This document shows positions 17,027-26,317 of a DNA stretch of 64,000 bases, in pieces. Source of the DNA: CAYWNA01 sp964459305 (GTDB lineage Bacteria; Planctomycetota; Planctomycetia; Pirellulales; Pirellulaceae); contig CAYWNA010000026.1 in NCBI GenBank assembly GCA_964459305.1, positions 1 to 64,000 on the forward strand, read 5' to 3'. The position numbers were made by a program, and so were the translations under genes. How positions within the stretch are numbered: position 1 is the first letter of the stretch; each line of letters opens with the position of its first letter. The notes under the pieces were generated by a model. That model was not told the origin of the DNA and made no database searches. It saw nothing but the letters and a program-made list of their open reading frames with translations.

Positions 17027-18970
17027 ATGGCTAATCTTTACGTCTTGCTGCTCAGTGCGATTGTCTTCGTGCCAGCCTTGGGCGCGATCGCCTTGATTTT
17101 CTTTCCGAAAGGCAAAGACGATTCGCTGCGATACTTTACGCTGGGCGTCACCGCTGTGGTCTTTGCGCTCACTGTGCTGGTGTTCTTGGTACCCGGTTTT
17201 GGCGACCAGTTCGACCACCGGTCGGATGCGGCGGCGCACATGCAATATGTGTTCAATGTGCCGTGGATTCCATCGTTCGATATCGGCTATTTCATGGGCG
17301 TCGACGGGATCAGCTTTCCGTTGATTATGCTTACGTCGCTGGTCTGTCTGTTGGCGATGGCGGCTAGTTGGTCGGTAAAAAAGTACGTCAGGGGCTATTG
17401 CATTCTGTTCCTGCTGCTGGAGACGGGCATGCTGGGCGTCTTCATGGCCCTGGACTTCTTCCTGTTCTACGTGTTCTGGGAAGTCATGCTGCTGCCCATG
17501 TACTTCTTGATCGGCGTGTGGGGAGGGCCGCGTCGCGAATACGCCGCCATCAAGTTCTTTCTGTATACGTTGCTGGGCAGCGTGTTGATGTTGGTCGCCA
17601 TCCTGATGCTGTATTTCAATAGCGATCTGGTGGCGCTCCACCAGTTGTCCGGAGAAGACGGCAGCAATGTCAGTTGGGAACGATTGAATGTCAGCCCGTC
17701 GGTAACCGGCGACGTCCGCGCCGAAATCGCGAGTCGGGCTGTACCGGGCTACGAGCCCAAGCCGATTCATACTTTCAATCTGCTTGCGTTGGCCGCATTG
17801 GGGCAGAATGCGGATGCCGTGCGAGAAATACAGCCCGATGGACCGTTCCATGACCCCGACAAGCACAAATACAGCTTCGGCCAGAATCTCCAGTGGTGGT
17901 GCTTCCTGCTGTTGTTTATTGGCTTTGCCATCAAGGTTCCTTCCGTTCCCGTCCACACATGGTTGCCCGACGCGCACGTCGAGGCACCGACGCCGATCTC
18001 GATGATTCTGGCCGGTGTTCTGCTGAAGATGGGCGGCTACGGGATTATTCGCATCTGCTACCCGATCTGCCCCCACGGCGGCTACGACTTGGCCCTGTTC
18101 ATCTGCCTGATCGGGGTGATCAGCATGGTATACGGTGCTTTTGCCGCGATGGCCCAGAAGGATTTCAAGCGATTGGTGGCGTACAGCTCCGTCAGTCACA
18201 TGGGCTATGTGGTATTGGGATTGGGCGTTTGGTCGGCCACGGCCGGCACAGTGTACAACACCGACTACTGGAGTATGGGTATCAATGGAGCCATGTTCCA
18301 GATGATCGCGCACGGGATCAGCTCGGCCGGCATGTTCTTTATCGTCGGCGTTGTCTACGACCGAGTTCACCATCGCAACTTGGATGAATTCGGCGCCCTG
18401 TTTGGGAAGATGCCTGTCTATACGGCGTTGTCGATCGGCATCTTCTTCGCGGGCTTGGGTTTACCGGGCTTGTGCGGGTTCATCGGTGAGGTACTGGTGG
18501 TGCTGTCGGTCTGGAGTTACAGCCACGTGTTGGCGATCATTTCGGCATCGGTGGTCATTTTGACCGCGGGCTACATCTTATGGACGATTCAGCGTGTGTA
18601 CCTTGGACACGAGTATAAGGGGCCGCACGAAGAGGCGTTGGTGCCGAGCACACCGCGAGAAAACACGATCGCTGCGGTTCTATTTGTGTTGGCGATTCTG
18701 TTTGGTGTGTTCCCGAACACATGTCTGCTCCGCTACATGGACAAGACGATCGATCGCCAGGTCACCGAGTTAGCCGAATGGACGAAAGACATCAAAGAAC
18801 CCGCCGAGAACGTGGCTGCCGAGGAAGAAGACGAACTGGGATCGCAACCGAGGGTCTCGCTTGATATTCGAGAAGAAGACAAGGTTAGCCTGCTGCCGAT
18901 GGGATCCTCAGATTCACTGGGGACGAAATTGACGGTTGGGATACCGCCAAGCGGTCAAAGCCTACGTTAG
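17027..18970 (+). CDS. nuoM: NADH-quinone oxidoreductase subunit M
   Basis: Antiporter-like proton-pumping subunit of complex I, 647 residues. Conserved elements are FYVFWEVMLLPMYFLIGVWG (Glu), AIKVPSVPVHTWLPDAHVEA (Lys), the LLKMGGYG lysine and FKRLVAYSSVSHMGYVVLG. A hydrophilic insertion of roughly 90 residues (about 205-290) precedes the broken helix 7, longer than in most NuoM proteins. The C-terminus has an acidic tail of about 70 residues after the last helix. AGGA precedes ATG 17027. It is in the middle of the nuoL-M-N series with short intergenic gaps, so one transcript is likely. Confidence 0.95.
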   Translation: MANLYVLLLSAIVFVPALGAIALIFFPKGKDDSLRYFTLGVTAVVFALTVLVFLVPGFGDQFDHRSDAAAHMQYVFNVPWIPSFDIGYFMGVDGISFPLIMLTSLVCLLAMAASWSVKKYVRGYCILFLLLETGMLGVFMALDFFLFYVFWEVMLLPMYFLIGVWGGPRREYAAIKFFLYTLLGSVLMLVAILMLYFNSDLVALHQLSGEDGSNVSWERLNVSPSVTGDVRAEIASRAVPGYEPKPIHTFNLLALAALGQNADAVREIQPDGPFHDPDKHKYSFGQNLQWWCFLLLFIGFAIKVPSVPVHTWLPDAHVEAPTPISMILAGVLLKMGGYGIIRICYPICPHGGYDLALFICLIGVISMVYGAFAAMAQKDFKRLVAYSSVSHMGYVVLGLGVWSATAGTVYNTDYWSMGINGAMFQMIAHGISSAGMFFIVGVVYDRVHHRNLDEFGALFGKMPVYTALSIGIFFAGLGLPGLCGFIGEVLVVLSVWSYSHVLAIISASVVILTAGYILWTIQRVYLGHEYKGPHEEALVPSTPRENTIAAVLFVLAILFGVFPNTCLLRYMDKTIDRQVTELAEWTKDIKEPAENVAAEEEDELGSQPRVSLDIREEDKVSLLPMGSSDSLGTKLTVGIPPSGQSLR

Positions 18971-18984
18971 GGATCATTGCTACC

Positions 18985-20781
18985 GTGAATTTGCACGAAA
19001 TCGTTAGCCAACTGATAGTCGACACCAAGGGTTCGGTGGAAGCCGGCTGCCCGGGCTTTGCGTCGGATTCGAGTATCGGTGCGTTCTTGCCCGAATTGGT
19101 GCTTTGCCTGACGATCGTCTTGATGCTCCTGGTACGCGTCTTCAATTGGGGGCGGCGTGTTGATGCGTTCTTCTTCGCTCTGGGTGGCTCTGCGATTGCC
19201 CTCGCGTTGGCGTCCTTCACGGAGCCTCAGGCAGAGCGGATGGAGATCTTCACCGGGATGCTGGTTTGCGACACGTTCACGATCTACATGCGAAGCGTGT
19301 TGTTGCTGTTCGCCGTCCTGTTTGCGATTTTTACGAAGCTGTCCGGCATACCGGATCGCGAAGACGGTCCGGATATCTACACGCTGGTGCTCGGCGCTAC
19401 GTTGGGCATGTGTTTAATGGTGTCTGCAAACCATCTCATGATGGTGTTCATGGCGGTGGAAATGGCCAGCGTGCCTTGTTACGTGCTGGCCGCGCTGATG
19501 AAGGGCCGTAGGCAGGCCAGTGAAGCGGCATTGAAGTATGCAGTGTACGGAGCCGGGGCGGCTGGCGTGATGCTGTATGGTATCAGCCTGATTGCGGGCA
19601 TCACCAACTCGGCGCATCTGCCAACGATCGCTGTGGAGTTATCCGAAAGACTCCCGCAGATGCTCCAAAGCGGCGACGAATTGATGGTCTTGGTGATGGG
19701 CGGTTTGATGGTGATGGTGGGGTTGGCGTTCAAACTGTCAGCCGTCCCGTTCCATTTCTGGTGCCCGGATGTGTTCGAGGGCGCAACGGCCGAGGTTGAT
19801 TCGTTTTTGAGCATCGCGTCCAAGGCCGCTGCCCTGGGCCTGCTGGTCCGAGTGGCGATTGGTCTCGGGGTCGTGGTGCCGGCTGGCGTGCAGGCCGGAG
19901 GTTCTGACGTGGCTGCGGTGAGGACGGACGCCGAAGATCACAGAGAGGCCGTCGGATACTTTGCGGTTACGGACCATCTGGATGACCGCGCTGACCGCCA
20001 CGAGGTTCATGAGCAAGCCGCAGCACTGCCTTCGACGGATGGCGGTGCGGCACAGACGGCAGGGAATCTTGCACCGATGCGGGATTTCATCGGCAAGCTC
20101 TTAGCGTTTCTGGCTGTCATCACTTGCACCTTCGGCAATCTGGCTGCGTACGGTCAAACAAACATCAAACGCCTGTTGGCCTATTCGACCATCGCCCACG
20201 CCGGCTATATGATAATGGCCATCCCGGCAGCCATGGCCATGGTTGGGACCGATCCGGCATCGGCCGAGCAGGCGATCGCGGCCCTTGCCATCTACATCGC
20301 GGTGTACCTGTTCATGAATCTTGGCGCTTTCTCCGCGGTAGCGTTTTTCCGCAATGCGATGCGCAGCGAAGAAATCGCCGACTACGGGGGCTTGATACGC
20401 CGTTGTCCGTTTTTCGCGATCTGCCTTTCCATCATCTTTTTCGGGCTACTCGGCCTGCCGCCGCTTTCCGGATTCATCGGCAAGTTTGCAATCTTCGCGT
20501 CCTTGGCCCAGGGTTACCAACAGACGTCTCAGAGCTACTTGATCGTACTGCTGCTGGTCGGTTGCGTGAACACGGCGATCAGCTTGTTCTACTATCTTCG
20601 CGTGGTGAAGGTGATGACCATGGACCCCGAACCGGAAAGTTCGGGACCAGTGGACTTGCCGTTCGTGTCGTCGCGGGGGCTGTATCTGTTCGCGATTACC
20701 TTGCCGACGCTTCTGCTGATCGTGTACTGGGATTTTCTCAGCGTACTCGCCTCCAGAGCGGCCGAACAACTTCTGGGTTAG
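18985..20781 (+). CDS. nuoN: NADH-quinone oxidoreductase subunit N
   Basis: Third antiporter-like complex I subunit, 598 residues with a GTG start 14 bases after nuoM. Recognisable motifs are VFMAVEMASVPCYVLAAL (Glu), LAFKLSAVPFHFWCPDVFEG (Lys), FLSIASKAAALGLLV (Lys) and IKRLLAYSTIAHAGYMI. Between LVRVAIGLGVVVPAG and FIGKLLAFLAVITC there is a polar, Asp/Glu/Ala-rich insertion of about 75 residues that is normally a short loop. The pattern of insertions recalls those in NuoL and NuoM but is at a different loop. The assignment is secure. Confidence 0.94.
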   Translation: MNLHEIVSQLIVDTKGSVEAGCPGFASDSSIGAFLPELVLCLTIVLMLLVRVFNWGRRVDAFFFALGGSAIALALASFTEPQAERMEIFTGMLVCDTFTIYMRSVLLLFAVLFAIFTKLSGIPDREDGPDIYTLVLGATLGMCLMVSANHLMMVFMAVEMASVPCYVLAALMKGRRQASEAALKYAVYGAGAAGVMLYGISLIAGITNSAHLPTIAVELSERLPQMLQSGDELMVLVMGGLMVMVGLAFKLSAVPFHFWCPDVFEGATAEVDSFLSIASKAAALGLLVRVAIGLGVVVPAGVQAGGSDVAAVRTDAEDHREAVGYFAVTDHLDDRADRHEVHEQAAALPSTDGGAAQTAGNLAPMRDFIGKLLAFLAVITCTFGNLAAYGQTNIKRLLAYSTIAHAGYMIMAIPAAMAMVGTDPASAEQAIAALAIYIAVYLFMNLGAFSAVAFFRNAMRSEEIADYGGLIRRCPFFAICLSIIFFGLLGLPPLSGFIGKFAIFASLAQGYQQTSQSYLIVLLLVGCVNTAISLFYYLRVVKVMTMDPEPESSGPVDLPFVSSRGLYLFAITLPTLLLIVYWDFLSVLASRAAEQLLG

Positions 20782-20793
20782 AGAAACACGCAC

Positions 20794-21234
20794 ATGAATT
20801 CGGTTGACACGAATGCAGTATTGAATCGCCTGCTGGTCATCCACAATCGTTCGCTGCCGATGTACCTCAGCTATGCAATTCCATGGGGTGGGCGAGGTAG
20901 CGAGGCGGCTGGGGAGGCGTTGTCTCTTGTTGCTACCGACCACAAGAACATGGTCGATCGCTTGGGCGAGATGATTCTCGGTAATGGAGGCAGTGTGTCT
21001 TTCGGTGCATTCCCCCTGAGATTCACGGCCCTTCATGACTTGGCTTTCGAATACATGGTGGAGATGCTGATCGAGCGTCAGAAGAAAGCGATCGATGAAA
21101 TGGCGGAATGTACAGATCAGTTGCGGTTGGCTCCCTCAGCCCAGGCCGTCGCCCAAGAGGCGTTGGGGGAGGCTAAAGGCCATCTGGCGTCTCTTGAAGA
21201 ACTGACTAAGAAACCAGCGGCATCTAGCTCTTAA
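20794..21234 (+). CDS. Small all-helical protein downstream of nuoN
   Basis: Predicted soluble protein of 146 residues that I cannot name. Its four amphipathic helices and the recurrent His/Glu pattern (VIHNRSLPMYLSYA, TDHKNMVDRLGEM, TALHDLAFEYMVEML) give it a ferritin/rubrerythrin-like look, but a complete di-iron E-x-x-H pair is not evident. It starts 12 bases after nuoN, so it is probably expressed with the complex I genes and might be an accessory or assembly factor. That role is inferred from position only. Confidence 0.6.
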   Translation: MNSVDTNAVLNRLLVIHNRSLPMYLSYAIPWGGRGSEAAGEALSLVATDHKNMVDRLGEMILGNGGSVSFGAFPLRFTALHDLAFEYMVEMLIERQKKAIDEMAECTDQLRLAPSAQAVAQEALGEAKGHLASLEELTKKPAASSS

Positions 21235-21417
21235 TGCGGCCCGCGACCAACCCTGGTATTCAGGAGCAGCAGGGCAGACCCCGAAACGTCGTTGCGTCCT
21301 CCCGTTTTCTCCGGAGAACGAATCATCCGACTAGTCGCCGCCGGTCCCGTCCTCTGATCCCGTTTTCGGCGTCCGGCACGATCCTGCGGTCTCTAACCCT
21401 CACCCCTCAACTCTCCG

Positions 21418-22287
21418 ATGTATTTCGACACGCACGCTCATCTGGATGACGAACAGTTCGATGGAAATCGTGATGCCATCGTCCAGTGTGCATTGGACGC
21501 TGGGGTAAGGTCGATCCTCACGGTTGGAATCACTGCTTCGACTAGCCAGACCTGCATTGATTTGGCCGAGCGGTACGACTGCGTTCACGCCGCGATCGGC
21601 ATTCAGCCGAACTGCTGCTGCGAGGCCGCCGATGGCGATTGGGACCACCTCGTTCGATTGGCCGATCAGCCAAGGGTGGTTGCCTTGGGCGAGACGGGAC
21701 TCGACCGTTATTGGGACTACACGCCGTTCGACGTGCAGCGAGACTACTTCGACCGTCATATCAGGTTGTCACAGAAGCGTGGCCTGCCATTCATCGTGCA
21801 CATGCGCGATTGCGAGGAAGACGTCTTGAACATGCTGCGCGAGGCAAGCAGCCGCGGCCGCCTGAACGGCGTGATGCATTCTTTTAGCGGATGCAAAGAA
21901 ACTGCCGCCGAGTGCGTGGAGTTGGGACTTCACATCAGTTTCGCTGGCATGGTTACCTACAAGAAGTCCGCGGGGCTACGCGAGGTGGCGAAGACGATAT
22001 CGGACGATCGCATCCTTGTCGAAACGGACTGCCCCTATCTTTCACCTCATCCCCATCGGGGGCGCCGACCGAATGAGCCGGCAATGGTCGTCCATACAGC
22101 CGCCTGCCTGGCCGAGGTGCGTGGTATCCCTGTCGACCAGTTCGCCGCGCAAACGACAGCCAACGCTCGGCGGCTGTTCCGAGTGGAGAATGGATCGTCG
22201 CCGTGTTCTCCGAACTCGGTGCCTTCCCTCACCGACCTCGGAGAGGACGGCGACAAACGCGACGGACACTTCTCGGCCGATCCTTAG
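21418..22287 (+). CDS. tatD: TatD-family metal-dependent hydrolase
   Basis: TIM-barrel metallohydrolase of 289 residues; TatD proteins act as 3'-5' DNA/RNA exonucleases or D-Tyr-tRNA-like hydrolases. All metal-ligand motifs are present: DTHAHLD at the N-terminus, VALGETGLDRYWDYTP, VHMRDCEEDV, MHSFSGCKETA and VETDCPYLSPHPHRG. The C-terminus has an extra 25-residue polar tail. No clear Shine-Dalgarno precedes ATG 21418. Its last four bases overlap the end of the convergent gene at 22284. Exact substrate is not determinable from sequence. Confidence 0.9.
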   Translation: MYFDTHAHLDDEQFDGNRDAIVQCALDAGVRSILTVGITASTSQTCIDLAERYDCVHAAIGIQPNCCCEAADGDWDHLVRLADQPRVVALGETGLDRYWDYTPFDVQRDYFDRHIRLSQKRGLPFIVHMRDCEEDVLNMLREASSRGRLNGVMHSFSGCKETAAECVELGLHISFAGMVTYKKSAGLREVAKTISDDRILVETDCPYLSPHPHRGRRPNEPAMVVHTAACLAEVRGIPVDQFAAQTTANARRLFRVENGSSPCSPNSVPSLTDLGEDGDKRDGHFSADP

Positions 22288-23051
22288 CTTTGCGGCTTCG
22301 CCTCGCCCACGTTCGCTTCATCGTTTCGGTCCAGCATTCGCTGGGATTTCGCACGGCGTTCGATCAAGTCCTTGTCGTCTGGAGCGTAATTGAGTGCCTC
22401 GGTCAACAGTTCCACGGCTGTCTCGTGTTGATCCAGGTCCTGTTGGATCTCCCCCAGTCCGCGGTACTTCCGGGCGAGCGTACGATCGAGCTCGCGTGAG
22501 AAGTTATTCGGGTCATTCGCCGCTTTGGCCAATTCGAGCATTTCCGGTGCGAATATGTAGAGCTGCTGGCCGGCAACGCGAGCGATGGCCCGCCACAGGA
22601 TCTTGGCCAGCTTGGGATGCTCCTCCGTCCATGTCTTCCAGTAGTGATTGCCCTTCTTGTCCTCCGCGTCCAGGTAAGCACAGAGTATGGCAGCATCTCC
22701 TCGGAAGACTTCCATGGTGCCTCGCCGTGCACACACGAGGTCCCACCGCGGTTTCGTGGAGCTCTTTACCGGGACGAGTTTCTGGGTGCAGAGATAGCTT
22801 TCCAACGCGTTCGTTGTGTCGTCGCGTCCAATCGGGGTAACTTGCTGACCGATGAGAGGGATTTCGTAGTAGACAAACGATCGACGTGCGAAACTGTCCG
22901 GCGAGAACTCCTCGCCGCTCACGACGCCAAAGGAAATCGTGGCAATGAAAACGATGAACAGAATGCCCACAACGGTCGCGATGCCCAGAACGAGTCGTCC
23001 TAACCATCGGCGCTGACTGCTTTGAGTCGGCCCGTTTGCGGCTTGGGTCAT
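22284..23051 (-). CDS. Membrane-anchored TPR-containing hypothetical protein
   Basis: Protein of 255 residues with one N-terminal transmembrane helix (about residues 18-42, LVLGIATVVGILFIVFIA) and an otherwise soluble C-terminal part, presumably extracytoplasmic. The last 60 residues (LARKYRGLGEIQQDLDQHETAVELLTEALNYAPDD) form a tetratricopeptide-like helix pair, suggesting protein interaction. The middle region has three cysteines and no recognised motif. It overlaps tatD tail-to-tail by four bases. No function assigned. Confidence 0.6.
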   Translation of the reverse strand: MTQAANGPTQSSQRRWLGRLVLGIATVVGILFIVFIATISFGVVSGEEFSPDSFARRSFVYYEIPLIGQQVTPIGRDDTTNALESYLCTQKLVPVKSSTKPRWDLVCARRGTMEVFRGDAAILCAYLDAEDKKGNHYWKTWTEEHPKLAKILWRAIARVAGQQLYIFAPEMLELAKAANDPNNFSRELDRTLARKYRGLGEIQQDLDQHETAVELLTEALNYAPDDKDLIERRAKSQRMLDRNDEANVGEAKPQS

Positions 23052-23277
23052 ATCAGTGTATCTTGATGTCTAGGATTCAAACATCGCGGAATCGTCATAG
23101 GCCATTGTCGTCGTCGGGATTACACTGACAACCACTCGATCGCGTGTCTTGGCTGGATACGGCGCAGGGGATAAGATCGGGGTTGTTTCGAATATCGCCG
23201 ATGTCGTATTGTATCCTGCCGATCAGGTATTCACCCGCGATCGGCGTCGTTTTTGATAGATCTGTCTGTTTGTTGAC

Positions 23278-24384
23278 GTGATGCGTTCTCGATCACCCAT
23301 TACCGCCCGGCAACTGAAGAGCGTCGCCTATCGTTATCGTCGCGACGTTTCAGCGGTTGGTGTGCGCGGTATGCTAGTCCGCTGCCAGAATCTGCAGGCG
23401 AACGGCGGCGCCAAGCGAGCGCCGGAGGCATCCGGCCCGGGCAGCCGAGATCATCGTCTGCAAAGGTTGGAGGCAGTGCTTTTCTTGACTCGGGAACCGT
23501 TGACTAGCAGGAAGCTCAGCCAATATGCTAATCTTGCCGACGGCACGGAGGCGCGTACACTGGTACGTCGGTTGAACGACCTGTACGACAAGTGCGGCCG
23601 GGCATTCCGCGTGGAGCGGGTTGCAGGCGGGTATCAACTGCTGACTCGACCTCACTTTGCCACGTGGATTCGCCGATTGGAGCACGTACCGCGTGAGACG
23701 CGGTTGTCCGCGCCTGCCATGGAGACCTTGGCCGTTGTCGCCTATCGCCAACCGGCACTGCGGGCGGATATCGAGGCCGTCCGGGGCGTGAGTTGCGGCG
23801 AGATTCTTCGGCAACTGATGGAACGAGATTTGGTTCGAATCGGCGGAAGAAGCGACGAATTGGGAAGGCCCTACCTCTACACCACAACCAGAAGTTTCCT
23901 CCACGCCTTCGGGCTGGAGAACCTCGACAGTTTGCCTCGGGTGGAAGCAATGAGGGCGGCAGACGGGCAAGAAGGCGCGTCGTCGCAAAAAGAGGAACAA
24001 AGGGATCTTCACAACTCGACAACGATCGATCAAGATGAACGGGAGAATGCTCAGAATCAGGAGGAGGAATCGAGTATGCCAGTCTTGACACTGCCCGGTT
24101 TGGGAGAGGACCAGTCTGAACAGAGTACCATTGACGACGAGGTCGTCATTCCTCAGTTGGCAAGCACCTTTGACGACGAAGACGACGAGGATGACGACTA
24201 CGACGACTTTTTCGATGACGAGGACGACGACTACGACGACTTTGATGATGATGACGACGAGGATGACGACTTCGCTGACGGTGAATGGCAAGAAGTAGAC
24301 GATGAGGATGACGACTGGGACGACGACGATTCTGATTGGAGCGAAGACGATAAAGAAGACGACAAGGAAGGTGATTGGGATTGA
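23278..24384 (+). CDS. scpB: ScpB-like condensin subunit with long acidic tail
   Basis: Chromosome-segregation protein of the SMC-ScpA-ScpB condensin. Residues about 60-225 match ScpB's tandem winged-helix layout: LQRLEAVLFLTREPLTSRKL, YQLLTRPHFATWIR, ETLAVVAYRQPALRADIEAV and RPYLYTTTRSFLHAFGL. Upstream there is a 55-residue basic extension; the start is GTG 23278 or ATG 23281. After residue 240 the protein becomes strongly acidic, ending in about 80 residues that are mostly Asp and Glu, encoded by GAC/GAT-rich DNA at about 24160-24380. Canonical ScpB (about 180-250 residues) lacks this tail. No scpA is adjacent, so scpB stands alone here. Confidence 0.85.
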   Translation: MMRSRSPITARQLKSVAYRYRRDVSAVGVRGMLVRCQNLQANGGAKRAPEASGPGSRDHRLQRLEAVLFLTREPLTSRKLSQYANLADGTEARTLVRRLNDLYDKCGRAFRVERVAGGYQLLTRPHFATWIRRLEHVPRETRLSAPAMETLAVVAYRQPALRADIEAVRGVSCGEILRQLMERDLVRIGGRSDELGRPYLYTTTRSFLHAFGLENLDSLPRVEAMRAADGQEGASSQKEEQRDLHNSTTIDQDERENAQNQEEESSMPVLTLPGLGEDQSEQSTIDDEVVIPQLASTFDDEDDEDDDYDDFFDDEDDDYDDFDDDDDEDDDFADGEWQEVDDEDDDWDDDDSDWSEDDKEDDKEGDWD

Positions 24385-24400
24385 CCGGCACTTCTGCCGG
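24385..24400. terminator. Short GC hairpin between scpB and aspS
   Basis: CCGGCA-CTTC-TGCCGG forms a perfect 6-bp stem immediately after the scpB stop codon, in the 53-base gap between convergent genes. No T-tract follows on either strand, so a role in termination is only suggested. Confidence 0.35.
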
Positions 24401-24437
24401 ACGGCGCATCCTAGTCTCGCGGATGTCGCCGCTTTTC

Positions 24438-26216
24438 TTACTTCTCGCTGAGTGGCACTAAACGAATTCCCAATTCATCGAGCTGTTTCCGATCGATTGC
24501 GCCGGGGGCCTCGGTCATCAGGTCGGTGGCTCGCTGGGTCTTGGGGAAAGCGATGCAGTCGCGGATGTTGTCCAACCCCGCGAACAGCATGACGAACCGG
24601 TCGATTCCCAGAGCGATACCAGCGTGTGGGGGCGCACCGTAACCAAGAGCGTCCAGCAGAAAACCAAACCTCTCCCTGGCCGTTTCGAAATCGATCGCTA
24701 GTAGATCGAACACCTTCTGTTGCAGCTCGTTGTCGTGGATTCGGACTGTGCCGCCGCCGGCCTCTGAGCCGTTGATCACCAGATCGTAGGCCTGGGCGCG
24801 ACACCTGCCGGGATCTGTCTCCAGCAGTTCGAGATCCTGCGCTCGCGGTGCGGTAAACGGGTGGTGCATAGCGACCCAGCGGTCTTCTTCTTCGTCCCTT
24901 TCGAACATGGGAAACTCAACGACCCACGAAAAGTGCATCTTTCGTGGGTCGTACAGGTTCAGTTCCGCACCCAATTGCCTGCGCAGGCCCGCCAGCGCCT
25001 TGCAGCTCGTATCCCACGTGTCGGCGATGAATAGCAAGAGATCGCCGGGCTCGGCACTCATTCGTTCGGCAAATCTGCCCAGCAACTCATCGTCGAAGTT
25101 TTTCGAGATGGGCGACCACAGCGCACCGTCATCTTCCACGCGAAACCAAGCCAGTCCCTTCGCGCCAAAATCCTGCTTGACGTAATCTGTCAATTCGTCA
25201 ATTCGTTTGCGCGAGTACGACGGCGCGGCTCCTTTCGCATTGATACCGCGAACTCGCCCGCCCGATTCGGCTGGCTGACGGAATACTCGAAACTCCGACT
25301 GGCCCGCCAGGTCGGTGCAGTCGACTAATTCCATGCCGAAGCGTAGATCGGGTGCGTCATGCCCGAACCGTTCCATCGCCTCGTCGTAGGTCATCTGCGG
25401 CAGCGGCAACGACACATCCAAATCAAGGATCTCTTTCGCCAACCGAGCCACAAGGCCATCGATCATGCTCGTGACGTCGTCGGCATCGACAAAAGACATC
25501 TCCATGTCAAGCTGAGTGAATTCCGGCTGTCGATCCGCACGCAGGTCTTCGTCCCGGAAACACCGGGCGACCTGAACGTATCGATCGTAGCCGGCAACCA
25601 TCAGAATCTGCTTGTACAACTGTGGCGACTGTGGCAACGCGTAGAATTGTCCGTTGGAGACGCGACTGGGCACCAGGTAGTCTCGGGCGCCTTCGGGCGT
25701 ACTACGCCCGAGAATCGGAGTCTCGACATCAATGAAAGAATTTGCCGCGAAATAGTCCCGCATCGTCTTGATAATTCGGCTACGCAGAAGCAACGTCTGC
25801 TGCATCTGCGACCGGCGCAGGTCCAGGTAGCGGTGTTTCAGCCGCAGGTCCTCACCAGGCATTTCTTGCTGATTCGGCGTAAAAGGCGGCGTTTCGCTTT
25901 TGTTAAGCACTTCGATCGTTGTGATGCGGAGCTCGATATCGCCCGTGTCGAGCTTGGGATTCGCCGTGCCTTCTGGCCGACGAGCCACTTTGCCGTGTAC
26001 GCGGATGACATCTTCGGACCGCAGACGGCTCGCCTCGTCCACGATCTCTTGCCCGCTTTCCGGACTGGCGACAACCTGGGTTTTTCCGTACCGATCGCGC
26101 AAGTCAACGAAAACGGCCCCGCCATGGTCGCGTGTGCTATCCACCCAACCGCAAAGTGTTGCCTGTTGGTCGATGTGTTCGGCTCGCAACTGGCCGCATG
26201 TGTGCGTTCTCAACAA
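24438..26216 (-). CDS. aspS: Aspartyl-tRNA synthetase
   Basis: Class II aminoacyl-tRNA synthetase of 592 residues, bacterial type. It begins with the OB-fold anticodon-binding domain (LRTHTCGQLRAEHID, TLCGWVDSTRDHGG). Motif 2 is visible as VARCFRDEDLRADRQPEFTQ, the GAD insertion domain lies in the middle, and motif 3 as GIALGIDRFVMLFAG. The start appears to be TTG 26216: no ATG is available, homologues begin at LRTHTCG, and AGGA lies 9 bases upstream. A preceding palindrome (26318-26371) separates it from the PIN-TRAM gene, so it is probably transcribed on its own. Whether it is discriminating or tRNA-Asn-tolerant cannot be told here. Confidence 0.95.
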   Translation of the reverse strand: MLRTHTCGQLRAEHIDQQATLCGWVDSTRDHGGAVFVDLRDRYGKTQVVASPESGQEIVDEASRLRSEDVIRVHGKVARRPEGTANPKLDTGDIELRITTIEVLNKSETPPFTPNQQEMPGEDLRLKHRYLDLRRSQMQQTLLLRSRIIKTMRDYFAANSFIDVETPILGRSTPEGARDYLVPSRVSNGQFYALPQSPQLYKQILMVAGYDRYVQVARCFRDEDLRADRQPEFTQLDMEMSFVDADDVTSMIDGLVARLAKEILDLDVSLPLPQMTYDEAMERFGHDAPDLRFGMELVDCTDLAGQSEFRVFRQPAESGGRVRGINAKGAAPSYSRKRIDELTDYVKQDFGAKGLAWFRVEDDGALWSPISKNFDDELLGRFAERMSAEPGDLLLFIADTWDTSCKALAGLRRQLGAELNLYDPRKMHFSWVVEFPMFERDEEEDRWVAMHHPFTAPRAQDLELLETDPGRCRAQAYDLVINGSEAGGGTVRIHDNELQQKVFDLLAIDFETARERFGFLLDALGYGAPPHAGIALGIDRFVMLFAGLDNIRDCIAFPKTQRATDLMTEAPGAIDRKQLDELGIRLVPLSEK

Positions 26217-26317
26217 GGGATGATATCCTGTACTTCAGAGGGATAGGTAACAAAACGAACGCCGAACCGGCTATTTTAGACGGAGAAGGGCGTTGCGCGA
26301 AGGTTCCGTTCGTAGCG

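Noticed and set aside
16877..18373. Minus-strand frame of 498 codons opposite nuoM
   Set aside because: It lies antisense to a certain nuoM/nuoL region, has very His/Gln/Asp-rich unlikely composition and no ribosome binding site.
24160..24380. Acidic ScpB tail as a frameshift artefact
   Set aside because: The Asp/Glu run continues in the same frame as the ScpB core with a normal stop, and both GAC and GAT codons are used, as expected for real coding sequence.
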